This document shows, piece after piece, positions 26,393 through 34,439 of a stretch of 64,000 bases of DNA. The position numbers and the translations under genes are program-made. The notes below the pieces were generated by a model. The model ran no database searches and was not told where the DNA came from. It saw only the letters and a list, made by a program, of their open reading frames with translations. How positions within the stretch are numbered: the first letter of the stretch is position 1; each line of letters starts with the position of its first letter. The stretch is from Pseudomonas sp. Irchel s3b2 (GTDB taxonomy: Bacteria > Pseudomonadota > Gammaproteobacteria > Pseudomonadales > Pseudomonadaceae), in the NCBI RefSeq assembly GCF_900187445.1, contig NZ_FYEB01000020.1:1-64000 (forward strand), written 5' to 3'.

Positions 26393-28570
26393 ATGTCGCT
26401 TCATCCACAGTTCCTTTTTGATCAAGGCCTCAAAGACGCCGAGTACGGTGGTTATTTCGCAATCACTGATGCCAGCGGGCAGGTCGCGATTTCCAGTGAC
26501 AAGCAGTTGCAGGATCAGGTTGAGGTGACGCTCTACCAGGCAGCACATGGCAGCGAAGCGCAATTGCGTTTCGCCCATGAGGGCCTCATGCGTTTGTACG
26601 ATGGCCAGCACGCGGGGTTTCACGAGCTCGCCGATCGGTTCTGGACGCCTCACGGTTCGGGCCGTTGCCGGACGCTTGCGCTGCAACTGGACGCGTTGGC
26701 GGCGTTGATGGCTTACCAGCGCAAAGTGCCGCAAGACACCGCAAACCTGGGCAACATCAAGGCGATGCTGGAAAAAATCGAAACGGTCTATAGCCGATCG
26801 GTCGTGGCAGGGATGTACAGCAGTGACTGGTCTGAACCGCTGGAACTGGCCACCTCGATCGAGCTGGACATCAGCGCCGTCAACTTGCTCGCGCTGATCG
26901 GCACCGATTCGCTGGGTGCCGGCCTTGTCAGGCATCTTGAAGTGCATGCCGAAAACCTGATCGCCCGCGTCGCCGGCAGTGATAGCGAGCAGGGCGTCGA
27001 TGTGGCGTTGAGCCGCTGTGCCGTGCGGGCGCAGACCAGTCTTGCACTGGTCGGATTGTCCAACGTTCGTGATGACAATGCATTGTCGAATCTGGCCCGC
27101 TCGTTTCTCAAACAGACCTTGGCGTTGTTCCGCGATCCGGCCTATGGCGGGTTCTGGGACCGGGTGTGTATCAACGGCAAAGTGCGGGTCGATTGGCACA
27201 CGTCTTATAAGAAGCACGAGTCGCCCTTTCCGATCAAAACGGCCTATGACGCAGCGTTGCTGTTGCAGGCGATTGAGGCGTTTCCGGCTGATGCGCATGA
27301 CCTCGATCGGGCTGGCGTGACGGCGGCGTTGCTGGACTTTCACGACAGCCGCAACGGTGGGCTGTTTATGGGCAAAGGCTATTTCTGGTCGACTCCCAAT
27401 GACCCGACGGTGCCCTTCATTCGGCAATTCTGGGCGGCGCCGCGCCAGCCAGGCGTGTTCACCATCGGCAATCTGACGTACCTGCCGTTGCATTTGAAGA
27501 GCCTGAAAACCCAGCTCGCCGCCGCGCAGGCATTGCAGGCGATCCAGCCAGCCACGGCGGTGCATCATCACGATGACGCGGCACTGGTGGAGCAGGGGCT
27601 GGAGAGCATCGATGGCGGTGGTGATGTGCAGGACATTCATCCGGCAGCCGTGCCGGCAATCAATGTTGATTTGAAGCGTTATCTGGCGTGGCTGTCCCAG
27701 GCTCGGGCCTCTTGCGACACACCGTACGGGTTGACCGCTGAAACCGCTCCGCTGGGGTTCCGGGCAGACAAGACGTGGCAGGTGTTTTCCGGCTTGCATG
27801 TGATTTCGGATTTGCACGCCCTGGGCATCGAGATTGAAAACAAGGCGAGCCTGATCAACTGCATCAAGTCGTCGCAAAACGCGGACGGTGGCTTTGCCGA
27901 ACAGCCGGGGCATCTCAGCGATGTGTTCGCCAGTTATTGCGCAGTGCTGTCACTGCGGGTGCTGGGGGCGCTACCGAATGATGTCGAAGGTTGTGTGCGT
28001 TACTTGCAGGCGTGCCAGAACCCGGACGGTGGTTTCGGCGATGTGCCGGGTTATGTCTCTGATATCTGGCACACCAACCTGGCGGTCTTGTCGCTGCATG
28101 CGCTCGGCGCTCGGGCACCCGACGAGCAGGCTGTGCAGGCTTTTGCGCTGCGATGCCGCACCGCCGAAGGCGGGTTTGCCAACAAGCCGGGTTATCCGCC
28201 GGATGCGTTCTCGGTGTACCGCGTGGTTTCCACGCTGTTCATCCTCAATAAACGCATCGTCGATGCACAGCAGACCGTGGCGTGGCTGCAAAAACTGCAA
28301 CAGCCCAATGGCTCGTTCCATTACCGGCCCGGCAAGGCCGTCAGCCTGGTGGGCACCTACATGGCCATCGCCGCGATGTATTTGCTTGATGCCCAACCTC
28401 ACTACTTGCAAGCGTCGAAGGACTGGATCGCTGCCCATCAAAAACAGGATGGCGGTTTCGGGCCGCTCAATTCGACATCGGCCACCACCGATGAAAGCTT
28501 TGTCTGCATTCAGACCTTGCTGATTCTGGAGAAAGGCTTGAGCCAGTACTGGGTGGCTTTGCTCAACTGA
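26393..28570 (+). CDS. Two-toroid protein: six-hairpin-like N-terminus plus prenyltransferase/cyclase-like repeats
   Basis: I do not know a named homologue for this 725-residue protein. The N-terminal half (about 1-380) resembles (alpha/alpha)6 toroids of the glycan-epimerase/glucosaminidase type, with GRCRTLALQLDALAALMAYQ and DFHDSRNGGLFMGKGYFWST. The C-terminal part (about 480-725) has five repeats of the protein-prenyltransferase beta/squalene-cyclase kind, with QNADGGFAEQPGHLSDVFAS, QNPDGGFGDVPGYVSDIWHT, AEGGFANKPGY, QPNGSFHYRPG and QDGGFGPL. The second type usually binds prenyl chains. The ribosome site is AAGGAAGAGGG. It sits between a glycosyltransferase and rmlB. Possible roles are terpenoid cyclisation, prenyl transfer or glycan processing. 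Confidence 0.6.
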   Translation: MSLHPQFLFDQGLKDAEYGGYFAITDASGQVAISSDKQLQDQVEVTLYQAAHGSEAQLRFAHEGLMRLYDGQHAGFHELADRFWTPHGSGRCRTLALQLDALAALMAYQRKVPQDTANLGNIKAMLEKIETVYSRSVVAGMYSSDWSEPLELATSIELDISAVNLLALIGTDSLGAGLVRHLEVHAENLIARVAGSDSEQGVDVALSRCAVRAQTSLALVGLSNVRDDNALSNLARSFLKQTLALFRDPAYGGFWDRVCINGKVRVDWHTSYKKHESPFPIKTAYDAALLLQAIEAFPADAHDLDRAGVTAALLDFHDSRNGGLFMGKGYFWSTPNDPTVPFIRQFWAAPRQPGVFTIGNLTYLPLHLKSLKTQLAAAQALQAIQPATAVHHHDDAALVEQGLESIDGGGDVQDIHPAAVPAINVDLKRYLAWLSQARASCDTPYGLTAETAPLGFRADKTWQVFSGLHVISDLHALGIEIENKASLINCIKSSQNADGGFAEQPGHLSDVFASYCAVLSLRVLGALPNDVEGCVRYLQACQNPDGGFGDVPGYVSDIWHTNLAVLSLHALGARAPDEQAVQAFALRCRTAEGGFANKPGYPPDAFSVYRVVSTLFILNKRIVDAQQTVAWLQKLQQPNGSFHYRPGKAVSLVGTYMAIAAMYLLDAQPHYLQASKDWIAAHQKQDGGFGPLNSTSATTDESFVCIQTLLILEKGLSQYWVALLN

Positions 28571-28634
28571 CCGATGGCTCGATGGCAGACGCCATCGATG
28601 ACTGTGAATCATCAAATGGCCAAGGGAGGCGCTG

Positions 28635-29717
28635 ATGAAAATTTTAGTGACAGGAGGCGCGGGCTTTATCGGCTCGGCACTGGTGCGGTATCTGATCAAC
28701 GAAACCGAGTGCGAAGTGATCAACGTGGACAAGTTGACCTACGCCGGTAACCTCGAGTCATTGGCCGACGTGGCCGACTCGCCGCGGTATTGTTTCTATC
28801 AAGTCGACATCTGCGACAGGAATGCGCTCGACGAGATCTTTGCGCGTCTTCAGCCCGATGCCGTCATGCACCTGGCGGCCGAGTCCCACGTGGATCGCTC
28901 GATTGACGGGCCCCAGGCCTTCATCGAAACCAATATCGTCGGCACCTACACCTTGCTCGAAGCGGCGCGCGGCTACTGGAACCGATTGGATGCGCCACGT
29001 CAGGCGGCGTTTCGCTTCCATCATGTGTCCACGGACGAAGTATACGGCGACCTGGAACCCGAGGATCCCGCGTTCACCGAAACCACCGCGTACGCGCCCA
29101 GTTCTCCGTACTCGGCAACCAAGGCCAGCTCCGATCACCTGGTTCGGGCCTGGCACCGGACGTTCGGTTTGCCGGTGGTGCTGAGCAACTGTTCGAACAA
29201 TTACGGGCCGTTCCATTTCCCGGAAAAACTGATCCCCCACATCATCCTCAATGCGCTGTATGGCAAACCGTTGCCGGTGTACGGCGACGGCGGCCAGATC
29301 CGTGACTGGCTGTTCGTCGAAGATCATGCCCGGGCGTTGTATGCGGTGGTCAGCCGCGGTGAGGTGGGCCTGACCTACAACATCGGTGGCCACAACGAGA
29401 AAACCAACCTGCAAGTGGTGCACACCTTGTGCGACTTGCTGGAGGTTCGCGGTGCCCTTAAACCGGCGGGTGTGGAGCGCTTTCGAGGCTTGATTACCTT
29501 CGTCAAGGATCGTCCCGGCCATGACAAGCGTTACGCCGTCGATGCCGGAAAAATCCAGCAGGATCTGGGTTGGACGCCGCAGGAAACCTTCGAGAGCGGC
29601 CTGCGTAAAACGGTCGACTGGTACCTCGATAATCGCTCCTGGTGGACACGGGTACTGTCGGGCGACTACGCCCTGGAACGCATCGGCGAACACCAAAACG
29701 AGGCCGTCGAGGCCTGA
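28635..29717 (+). CDS. rmlB: dTDP-glucose 4,6-dehydratase
   Basis: This 360-residue extended SDR enzyme turns dTDP-glucose into dTDP-4-keto-6-deoxyglucose. The NAD motif is TGGAGFIGSALVRYLI, the catalytic region is HVSTDEVYGDL with YSATKASSDHLVRAWHRTFG (Y-x-x-x-K), and the substrate motif NNYGPFHFPEKLIPHII is intact. Length is standard. AAGGGAGG precedes the ATG. It is followed by rmlA but not by rmlC or rmlD in this window, so the sugar made here may be something other than L-rhamnose, or the missing steps lie elsewhere in the genome. Confidence 0.95.
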   Translation: MKILVTGGAGFIGSALVRYLINETECEVINVDKLTYAGNLESLADVADSPRYCFYQVDICDRNALDEIFARLQPDAVMHLAAESHVDRSIDGPQAFIETNIVGTYTLLEAARGYWNRLDAPRQAAFRFHHVSTDEVYGDLEPEDPAFTETTAYAPSSPYSATKASSDHLVRAWHRTFGLPVVLSNCSNNYGPFHFPEKLIPHIILNALYGKPLPVYGDGGQIRDWLFVEDHARALYAVVSRGEVGLTYNIGGHNEKTNLQVVHTLCDLLEVRGALKPAGVERFRGLITFVKDRPGHDKRYAVDAGKIQQDLGWTPQETFESGLRKTVDWYLDNRSWWTRVLSGDYALERIGEHQNEAVEA

Positions 29718-29781
29718 GCGGAACCCACTTCACGGACGCCATTGCGGGCGTCTGTCACACAACTGCTTCAAGGAGAAAAGC

Positions 29782-30705
29782 ATGGCCAAGTACAAAGGAA
29801 TTTTGTTGGCGGGTGGCGCGGGTTCACGGTTGCATCCGGTGACTTTGGGCGTTTCCAAACAGTCGCTACCGGTTTACGACAAACCGATGATTTATTACCC
29901 GCTGTCGGTGTTGATGCTGGCGGAGATTCGCGAAATCCTGATCATCTCCACCCCAGAGGATTTGCCGGGTTTCCAACGCATGCTCGGCGACGGCAGTCAG
30001 TTGGGCTTGAGCTTGAGTTATGCAGTACAACCGAGCCCGGACGGTCTGGCCCAAGCCTTCATCATCGGTCGCGAGTTTGTCGGCGAAGACAACGTATGCC
30101 TGGTGTTGGGCGATAACATTTTCTATGGCGCCGGTTTCGGCGACACGCTGCGGGAAGCGGCGAGCCGCGAGGACGGTGCCACGGTGTTCGGCTACTACGT
30201 GGCCGATCCGGAACGCTTCGGTGTCGTCGAGTTCGACGACACCGGCAAGGCCCTGAGCATCTGCGAAAAACCGACTAATCCGAAATCCAATTACGCGGTC
30301 ACCGGGTTGTACTTCTACGACAACGATGTACTGCAGATTGCCGCGGATATCAAGCCATCGCCACGGGGCGAGCTTGAAATCACCGACGTCAACAATGTCT
30401 ACCTGGAACGCGGCAAGTTGAACGTTTCGGTGATGGGGCGCGGGTTGGCTTGGTTGGATACCGGGACGCACGATTCCTTGCTGGAAGCCGGAAATTTCGT
30501 GCATGCCATCGAAAAACGCCAGGGCCTGAAGATCGCTTGCCTGGAAGAGATTGCCTACAACAAAGGCTGGATCGACGACGCCCAACTGTTGGTGCAGGCA
30601 GGGAGCATGAGCAAGACCGGCTACGGTCAATACCTGGCCCGCCTGATCAACGATGACGTGCTGTCGGTGATGGATGCGCGGCAACCGCTCAAAGGCGTGG
30701 CCTGA
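29782..30705 (+). CDS. rmlA: Glucose-1-phosphate thymidylyltransferase
   Basis: This 307-residue enzyme makes dTDP-glucose from glucose-1-phosphate and dTTP and feeds RmlB. The N-terminal nucleotide-binding motif is GILLAGGAGSRLHPVTLGVS, followed by KQSLPVYDKPMIYYPLSVLM and LGDNIFYGAGF; EITDVNNVYLERGKL is also typical. The start at 29782 follows AAGGAGA; upstream in-frame extension overlaps rmlB out of frame and is not used. A hairpin follows the stop. Confidence 0.95.
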   Translation: MAKYKGILLAGGAGSRLHPVTLGVSKQSLPVYDKPMIYYPLSVLMLAEIREILIISTPEDLPGFQRMLGDGSQLGLSLSYAVQPSPDGLAQAFIIGREFVGEDNVCLVLGDNIFYGAGFGDTLREAASREDGATVFGYYVADPERFGVVEFDDTGKALSICEKPTNPKSNYAVTGLYFYDNDVLQIAADIKPSPRGELEITDVNNVYLERGKLNVSVMGRGLAWLDTGTHDSLLEAGNFVHAIEKRQGLKIACLEEIAYNKGWIDDAQLLVQAGSMSKTGYGQYLARLINDDVLSVMDARQPLKGVA

Positions 30706-30711
30706 CTCCAT

Positions 30712-30744
30712 TCAATGGCCCACAGCTCGATCGTGGGCCATTGA
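30712..30744. terminator. Hairpin after rmlA
   Basis: TCAATGGCCCA (30712-30722) pairs perfectly with TGGGCCATTGA (30734-30744). There is no T tract, so termination strength is uncertain, but it lies between convergent rmlA and the luciferase-like gene and would mark the end of the 24-31 kb cluster. Confidence 0.55.
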
Positions 30745-30753
30745 AGCGGCGGT

Positions 30754-31899
30754 TTATCGTCCGGTGACGCTGTCGTGTTGCGGAGTCTTGAAGCCCGGTC
30801 GCGGTTCAAGCGGTGGCGTTTGCGTCAAACGCAAACGTGCCAGGCGACCGGCATGGGTCGGTGGTTCGGCGGCTAATGGTGAACGACGCTTGCGGGTCTC
30901 TTCGCGCAATACCGGCAGTACTTCCTTGCCGAACATGTCGAGTTGTTCCAGCACGGTTTTTAAAGGAATACCTCCATGGTCGAAGAGAAAAAGCTGTCGC
31001 TGGTAGTCGCCGAAGTGCTCGCGGAACGTCAGGGTCTTGTCGATGATTTCCTGGGGGCTGCCCACGGACAACGGAGTCATCTCCATGAACTCTTCAAGGG
31101 ACGGGCCGTGACCATACACCGGTGCGTTATCGAAGTAGGGGCGGAATTCCCGTCGTGCGTCCTGAGAGTTGCGGCGCATGAAAATATGCCCGCCCAGGCC
31201 GACGATGGCTTGTTCCGGCGTGCCATGCCCGTAGTGCGCAAACCGTTCACGGTAAAACTCCACCAGGGCAATGAAATGCTCGCGGGGCCAGAGGATATGG
31301 CTGGCAAAAAAACCATCACCGTAATACGCCGCTTGTTCGGCGATCTCCGGGGTACGAATCGAGCCATGCCAGACGAAGGGCGGCACGTCGTCCAGTGGTC
31401 TGGGAATGGAAGTGAAGTTCTTCAAAGGGGTGCGAAAGCGGCCGCTCCAGTTGATGTCTTCTTCGCGCCAGAGCCTGTGCAGCAATCGATAGTTTTCCAT
31501 CGCCAGTGGCAGGCCGTCGACGATGCTTTTGCCGAACCAGGGATAGACCGGTGCGGTATTTCCCCGGCCAAGCATCAGGTCCATGCGGCCGCCTGCAAGG
31601 TGTTGCAGCAACGAGTATTCCTCGGCCAGCCGCACCGGATCATTGGTGGTAATGAGGGTGGTGGACGTCGACAAAATGATGCGCTGGGTTTTCGCCGCGA
31701 TGTACGCCAGCAACGTGGTGGGGGAGGACGTGATGAACGGCGGATTGTGGTGCTCGCCCGTGGCGAATACATCCAGGCCGATGTCTTCGGCTTTTTGCGC
31801 GATTTGCAGGGTAGCCTGAATGCGCTGAGATTCACTTGGGGTACTGGCGTTGGTCGGGTCTTGTGTGACGTCGCCAACGGTGTAGATCCCGAATTGCAT
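30754..31899 (-). CDS. Luciferase-like FMN-dependent monooxygenase
   Basis: This 381-residue protein belongs to the bacterial luciferase-like (LLM) flavin monooxygenases: MQFGIYTVGDVT, AEDIGLDVFATGEHHNPPFI, TSSPTTLLAYIAAKTQRIIL and LAEEYSLLQHLAGGRMDLML are all typical. Such enzymes use FMNH2 from a separate reductase; a candidate partner lies at 41697-42203 and shares its operator. Start ATG at 31899 follows a strong AAGGAGG site; the open frame reaches 32040 but crosses the promoter. It is divergent from the dehydrogenase at 32056, and the palindrome at 31973-31992 lies inside both promoters. The substrate is unknown. Confidence 0.88.
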   Translation of the reverse strand: MQFGIYTVGDVTQDPTNASTPSESQRIQATLQIAQKAEDIGLDVFATGEHHNPPFITSSPTTLLAYIAAKTQRIILSTSTTLITTNDPVRLAEEYSLLQHLAGGRMDLMLGRGNTAPVYPWFGKSIVDGLPLAMENYRLLHRLWREEDINWSGRFRTPLKNFTSIPRPLDDVPPFVWHGSIRTPEIAEQAAYYGDGFFASHILWPREHFIALVEFYRERFAHYGHGTPEQAIVGLGGHIFMRRNSQDARREFRPYFDNAPVYGHGPSLEEFMEMTPLSVGSPQEIIDKTLTFREHFGDYQRQLFLFDHGGIPLKTVLEQLDMFGKEVLPVLREETRKRRSPLAAEPPTHAGRLARLRLTQTPPLEPRPGFKTPQHDSVTGR

Positions 31900-31964
31900 A
31901 GAGCCTCCTTGCCTTGCGTGTAGGTATGTTTGAAGCCGGTGCCTGGAGGTTAAATAACCGAGGC

Positions 31965-31999
31965 ACTTGAAATGTACGCCTGTACACGTACAATCGCAA
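31965..31999. promoter_or_regulatory. Bidirectional promoter with shared operator (site 1)
   Basis: The palindrome TGTACG-CCTGTACA-CGTACA fills 31973-31992. Rightward, TTGAAA, 16 bases and TACAAT flank it; leftward, TTGCGA, 17 bases and TACATT flank it. The operator therefore occupies the spacer of two opposite sigma-70-like promoters, feeding the luciferase-like gene and the dehydrogenase. This layout fits repression by a dimeric regulator of the TetR type. The same motif recurs at 33051-33070 and 42310-42329. Confidence 0.75.
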
Positions 32000-32055
32000 T
32001 TCTGGATCGACGTCCAACGGACATTTCGAACAGCTGACAAGGACGGGAGCAGAGC

Positions 32056-32931
32056 ATGGAGCTGGGATTCATTGGTTTGGGCACCATGGGCGTGCCAATG
32101 GTGCTGAACCTGTTAAAGGCCGGTCATCGGGTCAAAGTGTGGAATCGATCGTCAGCACCGCTGGATGACCTGGCGCGTGCAGGTGCTCAGCCCGTCGATA
32201 GTCCTGCACTCGCCGCGCAGGCCGAGGTGTTGATCTCGATGTTGGGCGATGACGTTGCCATTCGTTCGGTGTTCATCGACAGCAAAGGGCTGGATGGCCT
32301 CGCCGTGGGGAGTGTTCACGTGAATATGTCCACGGTGTCGGTCGCACTGGCCAAGGAGTTTGCGGCGCTGCATGCCGAGCGTGGTGTGGCATATGTCTCT
32401 GCTCCAGTGCTGGGGCGGGTAGACGTGGCCGCAGCTGGCAACTTGAATATTCTCGCGTCTGGTCCTGCGCAAGCACTGGCCCGTGTTCAGCCGTTGTTCG
32501 ATGTGTTGGGGCGCAAGACCTGGCCATTCGGGGAATGCGCGGAGCTGGCGTGCGTGGCCAAACTGTCGGCCAATCTGATGATTGCGGCGGCGATCGAATC
32601 CACGGCGCAAGCGTCCACCCTCGCCAGCGGCTATGGCATCAGCCGTGCGACGTTCATTGAAATGATTACCTCGACGCTGTTTGCCGTGCCGGTTTATCAA
32701 GGCTACGGGCAACTGATGATCGATAAACATTTTGAGCCGGCAGGCTTCAAGCTGTCCCTGGGCCTGAAGGATATTCGCCTAGCTCTAGAGGCGGGCGAAG
32801 CGGCACAGGTGCCATTGCCATTTGCCAGTGTGTTGAAAGACAACCTGCTGGACGCAATGGCCCATGGTCAGGGCGATCAGGACTGGGCATCGCTGTTGGA
32901 GGTGAGTGCACGACGCGCCGGCTCACGCTAA
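32056..32931 (+). CDS. Beta-hydroxyacid dehydrogenase family oxidoreductase
   Basis: This 291-residue protein is a 3-hydroxyisobutyrate/6-phosphogluconate dehydrogenase-family enzyme: Rossmann motif ELGFIGLGTMGVPMVLNLLK, substrate loop VSAPVLGRVDVAAAGNLNIL and catalytic lysine in ACVAKLSANLMIAAA. It departs from the usual SGG in the substrate loop (LGRVDVA), the form seen in glyoxylate-reductase-like and imine-reductase-like branches. Its substrate is thus probably not 3-hydroxyisobutyrate; the genuine mmsB is at 22230. It is co-regulated with the luciferase-like gene through a shared operator. Reduction of a keto or imine intermediate is an inference. Confidence 0.85.
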   Translation: MELGFIGLGTMGVPMVLNLLKAGHRVKVWNRSSAPLDDLARAGAQPVDSPALAAQAEVLISMLGDDVAIRSVFIDSKGLDGLAVGSVHVNMSTVSVALAKEFAALHAERGVAYVSAPVLGRVDVAAAGNLNILASGPAQALARVQPLFDVLGRKTWPFGECAELACVAKLSANLMIAAAIESTAQASTLASGYGISRATFIEMITSTLFAVPVYQGYGQLMIDKHFEPAGFKLSLGLKDIRLALEAGEAAQVPLPFASVLKDNLLDAMAHGQGDQDWASLLEVSARRAGSR

Positions 32932-33043
32932 TACCCGAAAGTTCAAAAAGCGTAACTTCTCTGGAAGTTCGGTAGTGTTCTTTCGTCTGAAGTTTTTCAT
33001 TAAGTGGAGCAGGTTTTTTTCTAAAAGAAAAGTTAACTAACGC

Positions 33044-33072
33044 TTGCCAATGTACGACTGTAGACGTACATT
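33044..33072 (+). promoter_or_regulatory. Promoter with embedded operator (site 2)
   Basis: TTGCCA (33044-33049), a 17-base spacer and TACATT (33067-33072) form a sigma-70-like promoter. TGTACG-ACTGTAGA-CGTACA (33051-33070) occupies the spacer. The arms are identical to site 1 and the centre shares TGTA. It drives the flavin monooxygenase gene at 33152 and possibly the pump genes after it. Confidence 0.75.
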
Positions 33073-33151
33073 TTTTGTCGGGCTTAAAAATAAAAAAGAT
33101 TCATCTGTTCTTCGTCTGCTGATCGTTAATAAATAATAGCTAGGAGCCGTT

Positions 33152-34309
33152 ATGAAAAATCTTATGCAATGGAACAATCTTCCCACTGAGTCCAATGAAT
33201 GGCTCGAGAAGGTGCGTGCGCTGAACCCGTTGATCATCAGGCACAGGGATTACAGCGAGCAGACGAATGCGACTCACAAGGATGTGATGTCTGAGCTCTT
33301 CAAGGAAGGTTTCGGCAGAACGTCGGTGTCCAAGGCGTTTGGTGGTTCGCAAGTGGATATCCAGACGACTTCCGCCATGCTGCTCGAATTCGCCCGTCAC
33401 GACGCCTCGGTGTCTTGGCAATTGGCGGTGCAAGTGGCAATGGGTCGGCTTTCCGACTACTTGCCGGAGCAGACTTCGGAAGCGATCTACAGCACTTGCA
33501 CGGGTTTTGTGATTGGCGCGATTCACTCTGGCGGTGAAGCCGTGCCGGTCGGCGACGATTACCTGCTGAGCGGCAAATGGGCCTTCGCCAGCGGTTCGGC
33601 CTATGCCGACTGGCTGGTGTGCACCGCCACAGTGAAAGGCCCGGCCGACGGCTCGGCCCCTGAAGTGCGGATGTTTTTTGTCCCGGCGTCTCAATGCAAG
33701 ATCAACCACACCTGGGACACGCTGGGCATGCGCGGCACGGGCAGCCACCATTTCGAGTGTGAGCAAGTGCTGGTCAACAAGGCGTTCTCCCTGGATGTCG
33801 AGACGTTGAAGAAGTCCCCGCAAATCCGTAGCTCGCGGGCGTACGCCACAGGCTATTACGAGTTCGGTACCCTGGCGGCGATGTCTACCGTGCTGGGGGT
33901 TGCCCGCGCAGCGGTCGATCATTTCCGTAACGACCGGGCGGTGAACACCGATCCTGGCCTGGAAGGGGTGATTTTCGAGAAAACCGGCCGAGCCATCTCC
34001 TCGGTGCACACGGCTCAGTTGCTGCTCGAAGATGCGATCTGCCAGGTCATCAATCGTGGCGAAACGATCGGTGATCCGGTCAGTGCGCGGGTCGGGCTGG
34101 CGGCCTCGGTGCTCACTGAAAACTCGGTGAATGCGGTGAATCAGATTTATGCGCTGGCCGGTTCCAAAGCGGTTTACAAGTCCCACTTCCTGGAACGCTG
34201 TTTCCGCGATATTCATACCGGTTCAAAGCACTTCACCTTGTCGCCTTTGAACTTGCACGGTATCGGCAAGTTTTATCTGGATAAGACCAATGCGCTCGCG
34301 GCAGCGTAA
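33152..34309 (+). CDS. Two-component flavin monooxygenase (acyl-CoA dehydrogenase fold)
   Basis: This 385-residue protein has the acyl-CoA dehydrogenase/HsaA/HpaB-like fold. The domain order is an N-terminal helical part, a middle beta domain (YLLSGKWAFASGSAYADWLV, TLGMRGTGSHHFE) and a C-terminal helical part ending ERCFRDIHTGSKHFTLSPLN, the hallmark of group D hydroxylases, not of true dehydrogenases. These enzymes hydroxylate aromatic or other small substrates with reduced flavin from a partner reductase, here probably 41697-42203, whose promoter has the same operator. The ribosome site is AGGAG. With a chorismate lyase nearby, a hydroxybenzoate-derived substrate is possible. Confidence 0.85.
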   Translation: MKNLMQWNNLPTESNEWLEKVRALNPLIIRHRDYSEQTNATHKDVMSELFKEGFGRTSVSKAFGGSQVDIQTTSAMLLEFARHDASVSWQLAVQVAMGRLSDYLPEQTSEAIYSTCTGFVIGAIHSGGEAVPVGDDYLLSGKWAFASGSAYADWLVCTATVKGPADGSAPEVRMFFVPASQCKINHTWDTLGMRGTGSHHFECEQVLVNKAFSLDVETLKKSPQIRSSRAYATGYYEFGTLAAMSTVLGVARAAVDHFRNDRAVNTDPGLEGVIFEKTGRAISSVHTAQLLLEDAICQVINRGETIGDPVSARVGLAASVLTENSVNAVNQIYALAGSKAVYKSHFLERCFRDIHTGSKHFTLSPLNLHGIGKFYLDKTNALAAA

Positions 34310-34325
34310 ACGGTTATAAATAAAT

Positions 34326-34371
34326 CCGGCGTGTTATGAGTGATTCATCACAGGGATTAATAACACGCCGG
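34326..34371. other. Long-stem hairpin between monooxygenase and pump genes
   Basis: CCGGCGTGTTA (34326-34336) pairs perfectly with TAACACGCCGG (34361-34371) around a 24-base loop. It lacks a T tract. It may attenuate or stabilise transcripts between the monooxygenase and the pump operon, or bind a regulator. Confidence 0.5.
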
Positions 34372-34439
34372 GTTTGTGCCGCCTCTTTTATTAATTCTTG
34401 AACTTTTGCGCTCGCAGTTGAGAGTCAAGGGAGTGCCAC

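Noticed and set aside
26315..27913. 532-codon frame antisense to the toroid gene
   Set aside because: The forward frame has clear repeated QNxDGGF motifs and a ribosome site; the reverse has neither.
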